DNA of 64,000 bases from NCBI GenBank assembly GCA_027924645.1, contig BSBN01000829.1, positions 8,308,001-8,372,000 on the forward strand, given 5' to 3'. Position numbers and translations under genes: made by a program. A model generated the notes under the pieces. It was not told the origin of the DNA. It ran no database searches and saw only the letters and a program-made list of their open reading frames with translations. Every line of letters begins with the position of its first letter. Position 1 is the stretch's first letter. Shown in pieces: positions 1 through 10,005 of this stretch. This stretch comes from Cunninghamia lanceolata (lineage: Eukaryota; Streptophyta; Pinopsida; Cupressales; Cupressaceae).

Positions 1-690
1 AATGCTCTCCCCTCTATCTCTGAAACACACATATTGGTCTGGTAATGGCGATATGCTCCCACAACCAAAACTGTAACTGTGAGACACCTACTGATAGACT
101 AGCACCCCTCTAGTATACCACTTGATGCATATTGTGGTATAGGTGTGCCAAAACATAGACACCCCAAGCATAGCGGGTGCCCTATGTGACCATCCTCTCC
201 ATAATTAGTCCCCATCCAATCGGGAACCCATGCGATCTCCTATGGGGGCATACAACGCCTCCGATCAATCTTGCAACTATCCCAGGGAAGTAGTCATAGT
301 AGTCATGTATATCCTGCTAGGACATAACATGTCCTACCAGCTCAGGGTCGTCAAATACCCGCATGCACTCTGTGAGTCCTACATCCTGCTGTGGATCATA
401 CTCCACGAGCTCTCCCTATATCGACAAGTGGAGTATCCTATATACATCCTCCAGAGTCACCGTCATCTTGCCAGTTGGGAAATGAAAGGTCCCATCCTCG
501 CTGTGAAACCTCTCCACTGCTATAGTCAGTAAGCCACGGTTTGCTTTAATCTTGGGCATAAAGCACATGTAATCTAATCCCATCACGCCGAGCACCTCTC
601 GATCTATCTCTATTAGCATGTGCCACTGCAACATCGGCATGGGAAACTACTCCCTCGACATCAATGTATCTCGTATGTCCTCCTACAAGC
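1..690 (-). pseudogene. Antisense plant mobile domain (PMD) ORF, decayed
   Basis: On the minus strand one reading frame runs through the whole stretch and off the left edge, broken by about five to six TAG codons. It contains the PMD-like segment FHFPTGKMTVTLEDV (near 455-500), a GFPIGWGLIMERM segment (near 195-235) and a WLWEHIAITRP segment (near 20-55), in the order known for plant mobile domain proteins (PF10536; MAIN/MAIL-type and transposon-borne). A possible splice acceptor (TTGTAG) lies just upstream of the first recognisable codons near 690. Host PMD proteins act in the nucleus in silencing and development; many copies ride in transposons. This copy lies antisense to, and upstream of, a gypsy 3' LTR with its polypurine tract, so I read it as the antisense extra ORF of that element rather than a host gene. 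The stops make it non-functional. Domain call fairly sure; element membership is inference. Confidence 0.7.
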
Positions 691-1655
691 ACACAAAAGC
701 AAGGTGTCAACTTAAAGCAACAAGTACCATGCTTAACATATCTATAGAATCATATCAAATAAACATATCAAATTGATCAAAACAACACACTACATCTCTT
801 CACTAAATTCCTACAATCTCAGAGATAGCTTATCGATTAATGCATCAAACAAGATGCCAATTGAGTCAATTTTGTTAAGTAAACTGACTATCTATATCAT
901 ATACGCTAGAATAGAAGGTACATGCACCATTTCTTAGAAAATGTGCCACTTCTGACACATGGGCTGCAACATTTCATGCATGCGCCATTCCATACCATAA
1001 CTGCACCGCCAAATGATACATGCGCCAACGTTACTCACGCATGCGCAACTTTCATGTATGAACTGTTTCATATACTAGATGTGTCACAGAATGATAGATG
1101 TGCAGTTCCACATGTCATATGCACCGAATTGTGATCTGGTGCATTTGTCTAGCCTAATTTTGCCTAGCATTTATTGCACTCAAAATTGACCCTAGGTGAA
1201 ATTTTTTGAGATACATATCGGGGGTCCTACCTCTGCTGGCCAGTCGAATCATCGGATGTGCTCAAAGTGATGCTCCTCACATGGAATATCCATCCTAGTG
1301 CTGACTGCTCTATGCTTTATACTCTCCTAAACTCTCAAAGGCAATCCAACAAAAGCCAAGTGTACAAATGACTTGTCTTGTTGACCCAACTCCTATATAT
1401 ACCATGTAAACCCTAAACTAGTTGTGTGGTGACTATGACTACTTCCCGCACATGTTTCTTTCTGTTTTCTTCAATCTTAACCAAGTTTTCCCTTTGTCTT
1501 CATGAGATTGTCCATCTCATGCCCTTTTGCCTTCTTCCTATCCAATCTCCCAAGGGGGCATCCTATCGTCATAACCTGTACCAGGGGCAAATGGGGGCAT
1601 GTATCATTGTCAGACAATTTATTCTTTGAAACAACACCGTAAACTGCATTGCATC
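691..1655 (+). other. Non-coding 3' internal region of gypsy element 1
   Basis: No convincing coding sequence on either strand. Between about 920 and 1135 the plus strand carries a loose series of ATGCGCCA / ATGCACCA-like words every 20-35 bases. The rest up to the polypurine tract at 1656 has no recognisable signal. Its place between the antisense PMD ORF and the 3' LTR fits the long 3' untranslated zone of Tat-type Ty3/gypsy elements. Confidence 0.4.
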
Positions 1656-1669
1656 AAAGAGGGGCAAAA
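1656..1669 (+). other. Polypurine tract of gypsy element 1
   Basis: AAAGAGGGGCAAAA directly abuts the TG that opens the LTR at 1670. A purine run in this position primes plus-strand DNA synthesis in LTR retrotransposons. It sets the element's orientation (plus) and identifies the LTR as the 3' one. Confidence 0.75.
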
Positions 1670-1700
1670 TGTATACACCTAAAAATGACACGACTCTGTC

Positions 1701-2133
1701 TAAATAAATATTCTTAATATTTATTTAAGTTCTAATTCTTCTATCAATAAATAAATAAACAAATTTATTTATTCAATTCATATTCCTCTAAGTTAATTAA
1801 ATATCAAAATATTTAATTACCTCTTCTAAAGTCAAAATTAAATAAAATCCTTTATTTAATTAAATTCTTCCAAAAAATTAAATAATTCTTAATTATTTAA
1901 TTAAAGTAAATTATTCTTCCAAATTTAAATAATTCAAATCAAATTTTTTTAAATCCTCTCAGTCTCTAAAAATAAAATACAATCAAATATTTTATTTATT
2001 CTTCCAAATCATGCAAAACAATTAAATAAATTTATTTATTTAACTTACTTTCCTATTTTCAAATATCTTCTAAATCTTCTAAAAATAAGTCTTATTCTTC
2101 ATGCACACAAAATTAAATAATTTATTATTTAAT
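1701..2133. repeat. Array of AT-rich hairpins in LTR
   Basis: Perfect or near-perfect short-loop inverted repeats follow one another, separated by pyrimidine-rich spacers (CTTCC and similar). Examples: stems 1701-1712/1716-1727 (loop CTT), 1750-1759/1764-1773 (loop CAAA), 1794-1804/1809-1819 (loop CAAA), 1837-1862, 1878-1904 and 2110-2133. Most reuse the words AATTAAATAA and TTATTTAATT. The LTR at 62388 has the same kind of cluster. Function unknown. Confidence 0.8.
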
Positions 2134-2396
2134 TCCTCTCAAATCATGCAGAAGCAAATCTCAAGTTGAGTTAACTGACTCAATCAACCTTGTTTTTATC
2201 AATATCTCTTAAATTAGAAAAAAACTTTCTAATTTATGAAAAACATGTCTTATCTTTAGAAAAGAAAGTAGTTAACTCAAATAAAATAGCTTTTGGGTGA
2301 CACTTGTCTTCTTCTTATTCATGCACATTCCTCAAGGTTTCTATACTGTTGATCTTCTCAGTCTTTCTATACTATTGATCCTCTCTCTCCCAAGTC

Positions 2397-2404
2397 TATA
2401 AATT
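2397..2404 (+). promoter_or_regulatory. TATA box of LTR promoter
   Basis: TATAAATT follows a CT-rich stretch and lies about 730 bases into the LTR, where the U3 promoter of a plant LTR retrotransposon is expected. Transcription would start roughly 30 bases downstream, near 2430-2435. Activity is unknown. Confidence 0.6.
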
Positions 2405-2809
2405 GAACTTTGCTCCTCCATTTCATTCATCCAAGCTTTTAGTATTGTTACTCTATAGGAATTACAGTGCGCCTTTGGTACCCACGTCATTCCTTTTGCT
2501 TGTGATCACACTCGTTACCATACTACTATCATTGTTGTGAAGCTCATCTTCATGGTAAAACTATCATAGCCATTCTCCATTGACAATCTTGGAATCATAG
2601 CAAGGAAGTGCACTCTCTGAGAGCCTCATTCATACATGCAAGATCGATTGAGATAGGCGATCAATGGAAGCTAGGAAGCTTTGAGGTTTGCAAAGGTTTT
2701 TGAAGTTCTTTTGTTTGATTGATCTCTTTGTTTTTGTATTTCGTTGAGTTTTGGGTATTATTTATATTGATATATTGATTATTCTTTTAGATCTAATTTT
2801 CCCTTAACA

Positions 2810-3600
2810 GAAGGTATACATAATGGTCTAGAATCTTGCATATTAAACCTTTGTAAAATTGAACTCACATACTTACTCTAACCAAGCCAAACCTTTTTGT
2901 TTTCTCTATTCCTCCTTATCTCCATTCCAAAAATGTATTTTTCTACACTTGGTTCTTCCATTTCAAATCTTGCTACAAGCTAATATTTTAGTTCATAAAT
3001 CAATTCATTACCCTTTCCAATAAATAACATGTCATCAATATAAAGTGCAATAATTAGGAAACAATCACCATTAGTGTTGTAGTAAACATGGTGATTTGAT
3101 TTGGACCATTCAAATCCCAAGATCAATACAAATGTATCAAATTTTTGGTACCACATCCTAGGAGATTTCTTGAGGCCATACAATCATTTATTTAATTTAT
3201 AGACCAAATGTGCTCTATCTTTCACAATTTATTATTGAAGCCATGACATATAAATTTCTTCTTCCAAATCACCATGAAGGAAATCAATTTTCACATCTGG
3301 ATTTTCTTGATTTCCAAATCATAAGCTATTGCAATGGAAAGAAAAAATCTAATGGATGACATTTTAGAAATAAGAGAAAAAATCTCATTGTAATACATCC
3401 CCTCAATGTAGGAGTAACCTTTTTGCAACCAACTACACTTTATACTTTTCAACATTATCATCATAACTAGTTTTCTCTTTAAATACCCATTTGTAGCCTC
3501 TAGGTTTGCACCCTTAAGGAAAAGGTACCAAGTCCCAATTGTCATTATTTTTAAGTTCCACCATCTCTTCTGTTGCATATGTATTATCATTGGTGCCAAC
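2810..3600 (-). pseudogene. Ty1/copia reverse transcriptase fragment
   Basis: Minus-strand frames read the middle of a copia RT domain (RVT_2). The N-terminal part near 3291-3599 has WYLFLKGANLEATNGYLKRK, then the EGMYYNEIFSLISKMSSIR stretch and the AYDLEI stretch. After a frame change come YGLKKSPRMWYQKFDTF and the catalytic motif YIDDM (near 3030-3045). The reading continues to a QDSRPL segment at 2815-2840, where the gypsy LTR interrupts it. The protein would copy element RNA into DNA. It is broken by frameshifts and stops, and its N-terminal half, integrase and RNase H are absent here. RNase H may lie beyond the left edge, on the far side of gypsy element 1. Confidence 0.85.
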
Positions 3601-3698
3601 AGTGGTATGGAGTGCTGCAGTGTGGAACATTGTGAGTGGTGTCACCAGATATGTAAAAGGGAGATTGTAACAGTATGGTGATCAATGAGGACAATAGA
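3601..3698. other. Unresolved junction with possible copia LTR start
   Basis: Links the copia RT fragment to element A. A purine run AAAAGGGAGA (3655-3664) followed by TTGTAACAG resembles a copia polypurine tract and LTR start. If so, an LTR begins near 3666, is interrupted by element A and resumes at 10006. No second LTR copy is available to prove it. Confidence 0.3.
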
Positions 3699-3703
3699 GT
3701 AAG
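3699..3703. repeat. Target site duplication of element A (left copy)
   Basis: GTAAG directly before the LTR start TGTTTGTCAA. The same five bases follow the other LTR at 10001-10005. A five-base duplication is typical of LTR retrotransposon integration. Confidence 0.85.
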
Positions 3704-5414
3704 TGTTTGTCAATAAGGATTGCACCCTAGCCAAGTTAAATTTAACTATCTTACTTAAACATGGAAACACTCTAGGGTTGTGGGTGACCTATAGTGAGAA
3801 TGAATCTCCAGATTGGGCTAGTTCCCCTCGCGGATCACCTAATCTAAATGACCTTTTGAGGAAAGGGTTTAGAAAGATAACTAAAAATGAAATCCTAAAA
3901 CCTAAGGATGATTCACCAGAATTTTTAAATTGATTTTGATAATTTTACTCACAAACAATTTCTCAAAAAAAAAAATTAACCCTCACAATCTCACTTGAAA
4001 CATACAACTCAACAATAATTTGTATGAAGGCTCGAACTGAACACAATCATACAACCTAAATTATATGAAATTTTACACACAAACTTAGAATAACATGACA
4101 TAAAAAGATTCAGTATTTCGAATCACAATGACATCAAATTGATACTACAAACATAAGACAAAATAGGAGAAGGAAAGCTCTGCTGTTTTATTCAAACTGA
4201 AGGAGTATGCCAGATCAAAATATGAGTACAAAAATGCTTACAAAGCTCTCTGCAAATGAACAAGAGAGGAAGAAACAATATTCTGAACTACCTAAACAAA
4301 GTTTTTCTCCTCATATATATAGCCGAAAGGATTTCTAAAAACCCAGCTAGTTGTCTACCCAAAAAAGAAACCAAAGTCACTGAAAATTAGAAACATAAAT
4401 TTTAGTTCACCCTTTTTCTTTTTGCATAATGGGAACTTAAGTGAAAAGAAGGCAAGTGAACTAGACTTACCTTATTGAGTGTTTTGCAGTTGCTATTTAT
4501 TTTCTGCATTTATTTGACATCTATTAAAGTAATTTTTACAATATTATTTTAATAGTGCCTTACAATTATTTGCAGCTTCAAATTTGCAAAATAGAAAGAG
4601 GGCCCACCTTGGCTTTTACAATTTGTAAAATTCTAAATATATGCAAAGTTTACAAAAATATATGTAAAGGTATTTAGAAATACCTTATACATATCGATGA
4701 GTATCTAAAAATAAACCAAGCAAAAATCAAAGGTAAAAAAATTGCCTTATAGTCAAAGCCACGTCCTTTTTGCATTTTGTTTCTTTATTTGGCACTTAAC
4801 ATTTTTGACTCCAGTTTGGGTTCCGCCATTGTGAACATTCCTCAAAAACTATGAACTGGGTTGGTGCAAAATTTAAAGGGGTTTTCCCTTTTTCTATGTC
4901 CTATTTTTGTCCAAAAATCTCAAAAACCCAGATTGTAGTTTCTGAGATATGACCGAAACACATGACTGACGTCTTTATTTTGCAAGGTCTTGTGCCTCTT
5001 ATTGTTCCTTGAAAACTACAAACTAGGTTGCTGAGAAATTTAAAGGGTTTTTATTTTTTAATTGTATTTTAATTTTTATCAAAAAATATCAAAACCCCAG
5101 ATCATATTTTTTTATATGTGACTGAAACACGTGACTACTATCTTTATTTTGCAAGGTTTTTATGTGATACAACTACTCTTTCAGACTATTTCTACATTCC
5201 TCTTAAGACTTAGGGGTAGCATGCTGAGCTCAACCCTTGTGGGAGCCCATTTTACTCCACATGCTGTGATATGTCACCAAAAATGAATTAGCAACAAGAT
5301 TTCACCTATACCTGCACAGTGGATAAACATGTTAGATAAAAATAATAAAATTTAATGCTCTTGTGATGTTTGATTTTCAGGCCAATTTGAGCTGTAGGTG
5401 AAAAATTGGTAACA
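3704..5414 (-). repeat. 3' LTR of element A
   Basis: In element orientation it opens TGTTACCAATTTTTCACC and closes TTATTGACAAACA. A TATA box on the minus strand lies at about 4313-4321 (reads CTATATATATGAGG). It aligns over its full length with 8289-10000. Confidence 0.88.
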
Positions 5415-5724
5415 TTTCTGGTGATTTCTGCTAAATGGTTGCCTGCTAAGCATATAGACTAGTTGTCTTAACCATCCATTGGGCATCGAGTAAAACTCTG
5501 CTCTTCTTGCACTCAGAATACCATGAAACCTCAACTACAAATACTCCAAACAGTAGCAAAAAATAAAACCAAAACAAACTAAAAGCAAACTAGAAGGCCC
5601 CAGTGGCCAAAAAAATTGTTCAATTAGCACTTAGGGAAAGAAAAATAACTGAAACAAATGTGCCCTGAGCACTTATTGGTAGCAAACACTAACCTAACCT
5701 ACTTTAACCAGCCAAAGAAGCTAG
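5415..5724 (-). other. Non-coding stretch before 3' LTR of element A
   Basis: Between the end of the second ORF and the 3' LTR. The bases next to the LTR (AAATCACCAGAAA on the minus strand) are only weakly purine-rich, so the polypurine tract is poor or mutated. Nothing else seen. Confidence 0.4.
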
Positions 5725-6669
5725 TCAAACAAACCCATTAACTGGCTTTGTAAAATAACTCCCCCTTCTAACCAACATAGGATGCTTTGTAAGGCTATGA
5801 TTTATTACTAATAAGATATGACCCATAAGAATATACCTTATAGAATGTTGCAAAATTCTCTGAAGAACAAAAACAAACCCACTCAACATCTGAACCAGAT
5901 CATAGATACTGCTGTTATGGGGTGAATAGATGATCTGGTTCTGTTGTTCTAGTGCTACAATCTCCTCTTTGGGTACAATAGTAACATGTGTCTCCTTATT
6001 TAGCTCTCTGCCAGCTAAATCCCTAATTGGACATCCTTTAGAAAGGATGAACTTCCTTCTCATACTGCTAGTTTTTTGCTTAGGATCTGTTGTCCTGTTG
6101 TCACTTGCAATTTCAACCTGATTTGAAAAAGTTAGCTCACATGAACAAAATGAAGGAATGCTTGTATCTTTGACCTGGACAGGCTGATCACATACTACTT
6201 GTTCACATGGCATCAAACTATCATCAATGTTAGAGAAAAAATCTTCTATGATACTAGAGAAAATATTCTCATCAAACTCATAATCTTGTACTGAATTCAA
6301 ATGAGTTTTATCACTTTGTTGCTCAAAAATAGGCATTGAAGTTAGCATGCATGTGTTATCTTGATTCTCATCTACAAATTTAGGAAGTTCAGGAAACAAA
6401 TTAGCTAGCTCTTGAGATTCAACCTCTACTTCTTTCACAACAACATGTCTAGCTTGATCTTGTTTGCCATCTAAGTTTGACACAAAAGACTTAAGATCAT
6501 CCCAAAATGAATCTTCATCACATTCCTCTTGGATTTTTGATAAAAGAGGACTGAGTTTTACCTCATGGTAGCACTCAACAAGTTTTGTAGACTCCACAAA
6601 AGGCTTACCTTTGCACTCCTCTTGCTGATCCAAGGCTTCATCATTACGTTTATTGTCCTCAACTAGCAA
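5725..6669 (-). CDS. Second ORF of element A, unknown function
   Basis: An open frame of 314 codons on the minus strand, unusually long and intact for this window. The product is acidic and rich in Asp, Glu, Ser and Asn in its first 180 residues. A more basic stretch follows (MRRKFILSKGCPIRDLAG), then a hydrophobic segment near residues 255-285. I recognise no protease, RT or integrase motif. It follows gag in the same direction, separated by a decayed stretch, where an autonomous element would begin its protease. It could be the C-terminal continuation of Gag or an accessory protein of the non-autonomous family. The start codon is only the first Met in the open frame; the real ORF may be longer and joined to gag. 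Confidence 0.5.
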   Translation of the reverse strand: MLVEDNKRNDEALDQQEECKGKPFVESTKLVECYHEVKLSPLLSKIQEECDEDSFWDDLKSFVSNLDGKQDQARHVVVKEVEVESQELANLFPELPKFVDENQDNTCMLTSMPIFEQQSDKTHLNSVQDYEFDENIFSSIIEDFFSNIDDSLMPCEQVVCDQPVQVKDTSIPSFCSCELTFSNQVEIASDNRTTDPKQKTSSMRRKFILSKGCPIRDLAGRELNKETHVTIVPKEEIVALEQQNQIIYSPHNSSIYDLVQMLSGFVFVLQRILQHSIRYILMGHILLVINHSLTKHPMLVRRGSYFTKPVNGFV

Positions 6670-7295
6670 CTCATCACATCTTTTGACCTCTTCCTTTTCA
6701 CCACCCCTTTCTTGTTTTTATCAGCTCGTTGTGTATGATTAACCCTACAAAAATCCTCCCCTTGCCAATTCATTAGTACTACATCATGCTGGCCATATTT
6801 AGGATGAGAACTCTATTGTTCTAGATCTTCGTTTAACACACTTTTCAAACCAGCATAACTATTCTGAATCATTAGTGCTTCATTTATCATCCCATTCGTG
6901 CACATAGCTTGGTTATGTGGCTGATTGCATGGATAACCCCAATCACATTCCTATGCCATATCATTTTGGACAGGCACAAGACTCCTTGAAGAGCTAGTAG
7001 CATTAGGATTATAAGACTGAAAGGGTCTATGATTAAAATTTCTTTTCTATCATTAAAAATCAAGTGGCCTATTTGACTGATTAGACTGATATGGGGCCTG
7101 GTAGGTCCTAGGATCTTGGCCAACTTGTTTCTTAATACTCACTAAATCATTCCTGATAGCTTTCAATATATTTCCAACCTCTTGAAGCTCTTGAGAGTAA
7201 GATGGAACAATAGGATCTTAGGCTGTAGCTTGATATCCTATGGTAGGAACAGGTGGAGTAGTAGCTATAGGAGGTACTGGCAAAGGAGTAGGTGG
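6670..7295 (-). pseudogene. Gag C-terminal region of element A, decayed
   Basis: Continues gag after a frame change. A Pro-rich segment (QPPTPLPVPPIATTPPVP) comes first, then a segment with SQELQEVGNIL, then a cysteine/histidine cluster near 6900-6960 (CDWGYPCNQPHNQAMC), which looks like an altered zinc knuckle of the retroviral-type Gag nucleocapsid. Several stops and frame changes break it. Spacing of the Cys/His residues (C-X5-C-X3-H-X4-C) is not canonical. Confidence 0.5.
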
Positions 7296-7928
7296 CTATA
7301 TTTCAAGAAAAATTGGCATAGGAGGTCTTGGGGCTATTTTACCTGCTTGAATAAGGTAGTTTTTTGCTCTAATAGCTATCTCAAAAGCAATAGGAAGAGT
7401 AAACCCTCCCATAGACTGAATCATCACATATATCTCACTATTTAAAGCCTTAAGGAAGTACAAAAATGCATGATGAGTTGAAGGCCTTACCATTGTTGGA
7501 ATCTTATCCCAAGTCGTCTGGAAGCAGTAATTAAAATCAGACAGATGCTCATGTTGAGCCCTCTTGATAGTACTTAATTGTTCTAGAAAAGACAAATGAT
7601 CAAATTTGTCCTCAAACTGTTTATGCAAACCATCACCTAGCTGATCCCATGTTCTTATTGAGTTCACTATAAGACTTCTAAACCATTGCAAATCTTTTCC
7701 TTTCAGTGAGGCTGCCAGTAGTCTAAGTGCTACATTCTCTTCAGTGATATTATGCACTGAGCACAATGTCGACACATCTTGAATGTGCTCAATAGAAGTG
7801 GCTTGATCTTCTCTGGTAAAGTATGGCAGACATTTAAGGGTTGTAACAAGATTGTCATCATGCTGAGCAATGTTTAATGGGTTGCCCCCATCAAATGCAA
7901 CAAGAGGATACGGTCTAGCCATTTTCAT
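7296..7928 (-). CDS. Gag capsid domain of element A
   Basis: A 210-codon open frame encoding a Ty3/gypsy-type retrotransposon gag domain (PF03732 family). Supporting segments are LRLLAASLKGKDLQWFRSL (residues about 67-85), WDQLGDGLHKQFEDKF, FLEQLSTIKRAQHEHLSDF and the hydrophobic FLYFLKALNSEIY stretch. Gag forms the cytoplasmic particle in which the element RNA is copied. The start is supported by a Met followed by a conserved-looking N-terminus with FDGGNP, close to the leader that follows the primer site. The frame stays open in this stretch while the downstream C-terminal part is broken. Confidence 0.75.
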   Translation of the reverse strand: MKMARPYPLVAFDGGNPLNIAQHDDNLVTTLKCLPYFTREDQATSIEHIQDVSTLCSVHNITEENVALRLLAASLKGKDLQWFRSLIVNSIRTWDQLGDGLHKQFEDKFDHLSFLEQLSTIKRAQHEHLSDFNYCFQTTWDKIPTMVRPSTHHAFLYFLKALNSEIYVMIQSMGGFTLPIAFEIAIRAKNYLIQAGKIAPRPPMPIFLEI

Positions 7929-8266
7929 AGCAGGCTAGAATCATATGACAATCATAATATGAACATTAAGAAAGACACCACCAACTAGGTTCATTGTAGA
8001 TTCTTGGGTTGCTGAAACCAGTTGATATATGCTTAGAGTCTCCATGTTGTTTGATGATTTTGCCTCCAAAGGATGATAATACTGAAGAAAACACCCTATC
8101 CTTCAGTATGTAACTGTTTTCATGTGCTATTCACTAGATCTGTTTAAAAAAAGAGATTTGAGTCACTAAGTATGTTGTTTTTTACCTCTGAAAGGATGAA
8201 AACCTTGCTGTGCATACCAAACAGCAAAGGAAGAATGTGCTTTAGTAGAATGAAACTCTTTTCAGA
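7929..8266 (-). other. 5' leader of element A
   Basis: Untranslated stretch between the primer binding site and the gag start, read on the minus strand. No conserved signal recognised. Confidence 0.5.
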
Positions 8267-8284
8267 GTCCCATCGGGCACGCCA
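8267..8284 (-). other. Primer binding site of element A
   Basis: On the minus strand, TGGCGTGCCCGATGGGAC begins four bases (TTTT) inside the 5' LTR boundary at 8289. Its position and opening TGG fit a tRNA primer site. I cannot name the tRNA with certainty. A closely related site is present in element H at 63480. Confidence 0.65.
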
Positions 8285-8288
8285 AAAA

Positions 8289-10000
8289 CTATTGTCAATC
8301 AGGATTGCACCCTAGCCAAGTTAAACTTAACTATCCTATTGAAACATGGAAACACTCTTAGGTTGTGGGTGACCTATAGTGAGAATGAATCTTCAGAGTG
8401 GGTTGGTTCTCCTAGCAGATCACCTAATCTAAATGACTTTTTGAGGAAAGGGTTTAGAAAGATAACTAAAAATGAAATCCTAAAACCTAAGGATGATTCA
8501 CCAAAAATTTTAAATTGATTTTAATAATTTTACTCACAAATAATTTCTCAAAAAAAAAAAATTTAACCCTCACAATCTCACTTGAAACATACAACTCAAC
8601 AATAATTTGTATGAAGGCTCAAACTGAACACAATCATACAACCTGAATTATATGAAATTTTGCACACAAACATACAATAACAAGACATAAAAGGATTCAA
8701 TATTTTGAATCACAGTGACATCAAATTGATACTGCAAACATGAGACAACATAGGAGAAGGAAAGCTCTACTATTTTATTAAAACTGAAGGAGTATGCCAG
8801 ACCAAAATATGAGTACAAAAGTGTTTACAAAGCTCTCTACAAATGAACAAAAGAGGAAGAAACAATATTCTGTACTGCCTAAACTGAGTTTTTCTCCTCA
8901 TATATATAGCCAAAAGGATTTCTAAAAATCTAGCCAGTTGTCTACCCAAAAAAGAAACCAAAGTCACTGAAAATTAGAAATAGAAATTTCAGTTCACCCC
9001 TTTCCTTTTGCATAATGGGAACTTAAGATAAAAGAAGGCAAGTGAACTGAACTTGCCTTATTGAGTGTTTTGTACTTTCTATTTATTTTCTGTATTTATT
9101 TGACATCTATTAAATTAATTTATAAAATATTACTTTAATAGTACCTTACATTTATTTGCAGCTTCAAATTTGTAAAATAGAGAGAGGGCCCACCTTGGCT
9201 TTTACAACTTGCAAAATTCTAAATATATGCAAAGTTTACAAAAATATATGCAAAGGTATTTAAAAATACCTTATACATATCGATGAGTATCTAAAAATAA
9301 ACCAAGCAAAAATCTAAGGCAAAAAAATTGCATTATAGAAAAAGCCACGGCCTTTTTGCATTTTGTTTCTTTATTTGGCCCTTAACATTTTTGACTCCAG
9401 TTTGGGCAACGCCATTGTGAACATTCCTCAAAAAATATGAATTGGGTTGATGCAAAATTTAAAGAGTTTTTTCTTTTTATTTTCTTCTAATTTCTATCCA
9501 AAAATATCAAAAACCCAGATTGTAGTTTATGAGAAATGACTGAAACACGTGACTATTGTCTTTATTTTGTAGGGTCTTGTGCCTCTAATTGTTCCTCAAA
9601 AACTACAAACTAGGTTGGCAAACAATTTCAAGAGTTTTTTATTTTGATTGTATTTTAATTTTTGTCGAAAACTCTCAAAAACCTAGATCATCAATTTTTA
9701 TATGTGACTAAAACACGTGACTGCTATCTTTATTTTGCAGGGTCTTTATGTGATACAACTACTCTTTCAGACTATTTCTACATTCCTCTTAAGACATGGG
9801 GGTAGCATACTGAGCTCAACCCTTGTGGGAGCCCATTTTACTCCACATGCTATGATATGTTATTAGAAATGAATCAGCAACAAGATTTCACCTATACCTG
9901 CACAGTGGACAAACATGTTAGATAAAAACAATGAAGTTTAATGCTCTTGTGATGTTTGATTTTAAGGCCAATTTGAGTTGTAGGTGAAAAATTGGTAATA
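8289..10000 (-). repeat. 5' LTR of element A
   Basis: Right-hand LTR, the 5' one because the element reads leftwards. Its terminal bases have drifted: the expected TG start is now TA, and the CA end is altered. The minus-strand TATA box lies at about 8900-8908. It aligns with 3704-5414 along its whole length. The right copy of GTAAG follows at 10001-10005. Confidence 0.88.
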
Positions 10001-10005
10001 GTAAG

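Larger units (their letters stand above)
1670..2809 (+). repeat. 3' LTR of gypsy element 1
   Basis: Opens TGTATACACC and ends CCCTTAACA, about 1,140 bases. It is preceded by a polypurine tract and followed abruptly by copia reverse transcriptase sequence read on the other strand. It contains a cluster of AT-rich hairpins (1701-2133) and a TATA box (2397). A short direct duplication of about 25 bases (TTTCTATACT...) lies at 2338-2386. The opening resembles that of the LTR at 62388 (TGTAGATACC...), which also has AT hairpins followed by a TATA box, so the two belong to related families. The matching 5' LTR lies outside the window, so the pair and the target duplication cannot be checked. Confidence 0.7.
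3704..10000 (-). mobile_element. Element A: gag-only non-autonomous LTR retrotransposon
   Basis: A complete element on the minus strand: two LTRs of about 1.71 kb (3704-5414 and 8289-10000), target duplication GTAAG at 3699-3703 and 10001-10005, a primer site beside the right LTR, and about 2.9 kb of internal sequence. The internal part holds gag and one further ORF. There is no trace of protease, integrase, reverse transcriptase or RNase H. This is the plan of a TR-GAG type element, which needs enzymes from an autonomous relative. Its LTRs differ at roughly one base in ten by eye, mostly transitions, so the insertion is old. Confidence 0.88.

Noticed and set aside
1..690. Host PMD gene (MAIN/MAIL1-like)
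   Set aside because: Several in-frame stops and position beside a gypsy polypurine tract and LTR favour an element-borne copy.
922..1134. 70-codon open frame with many His and Cys residues
   Set aside because: Its composition follows from the ATGCGCCA word series; no homology or family recognised.
1701..2133. Series of transcription terminators
   Set aside because: Hairpins lack GC stems and this is plant LTR sequence; no bacterial-type termination is expected.
5930..6121. 63-codon plus-strand frame with hydrophobic segment
   Set aside because: Lies antisense within the longer element A second ORF and has no support.
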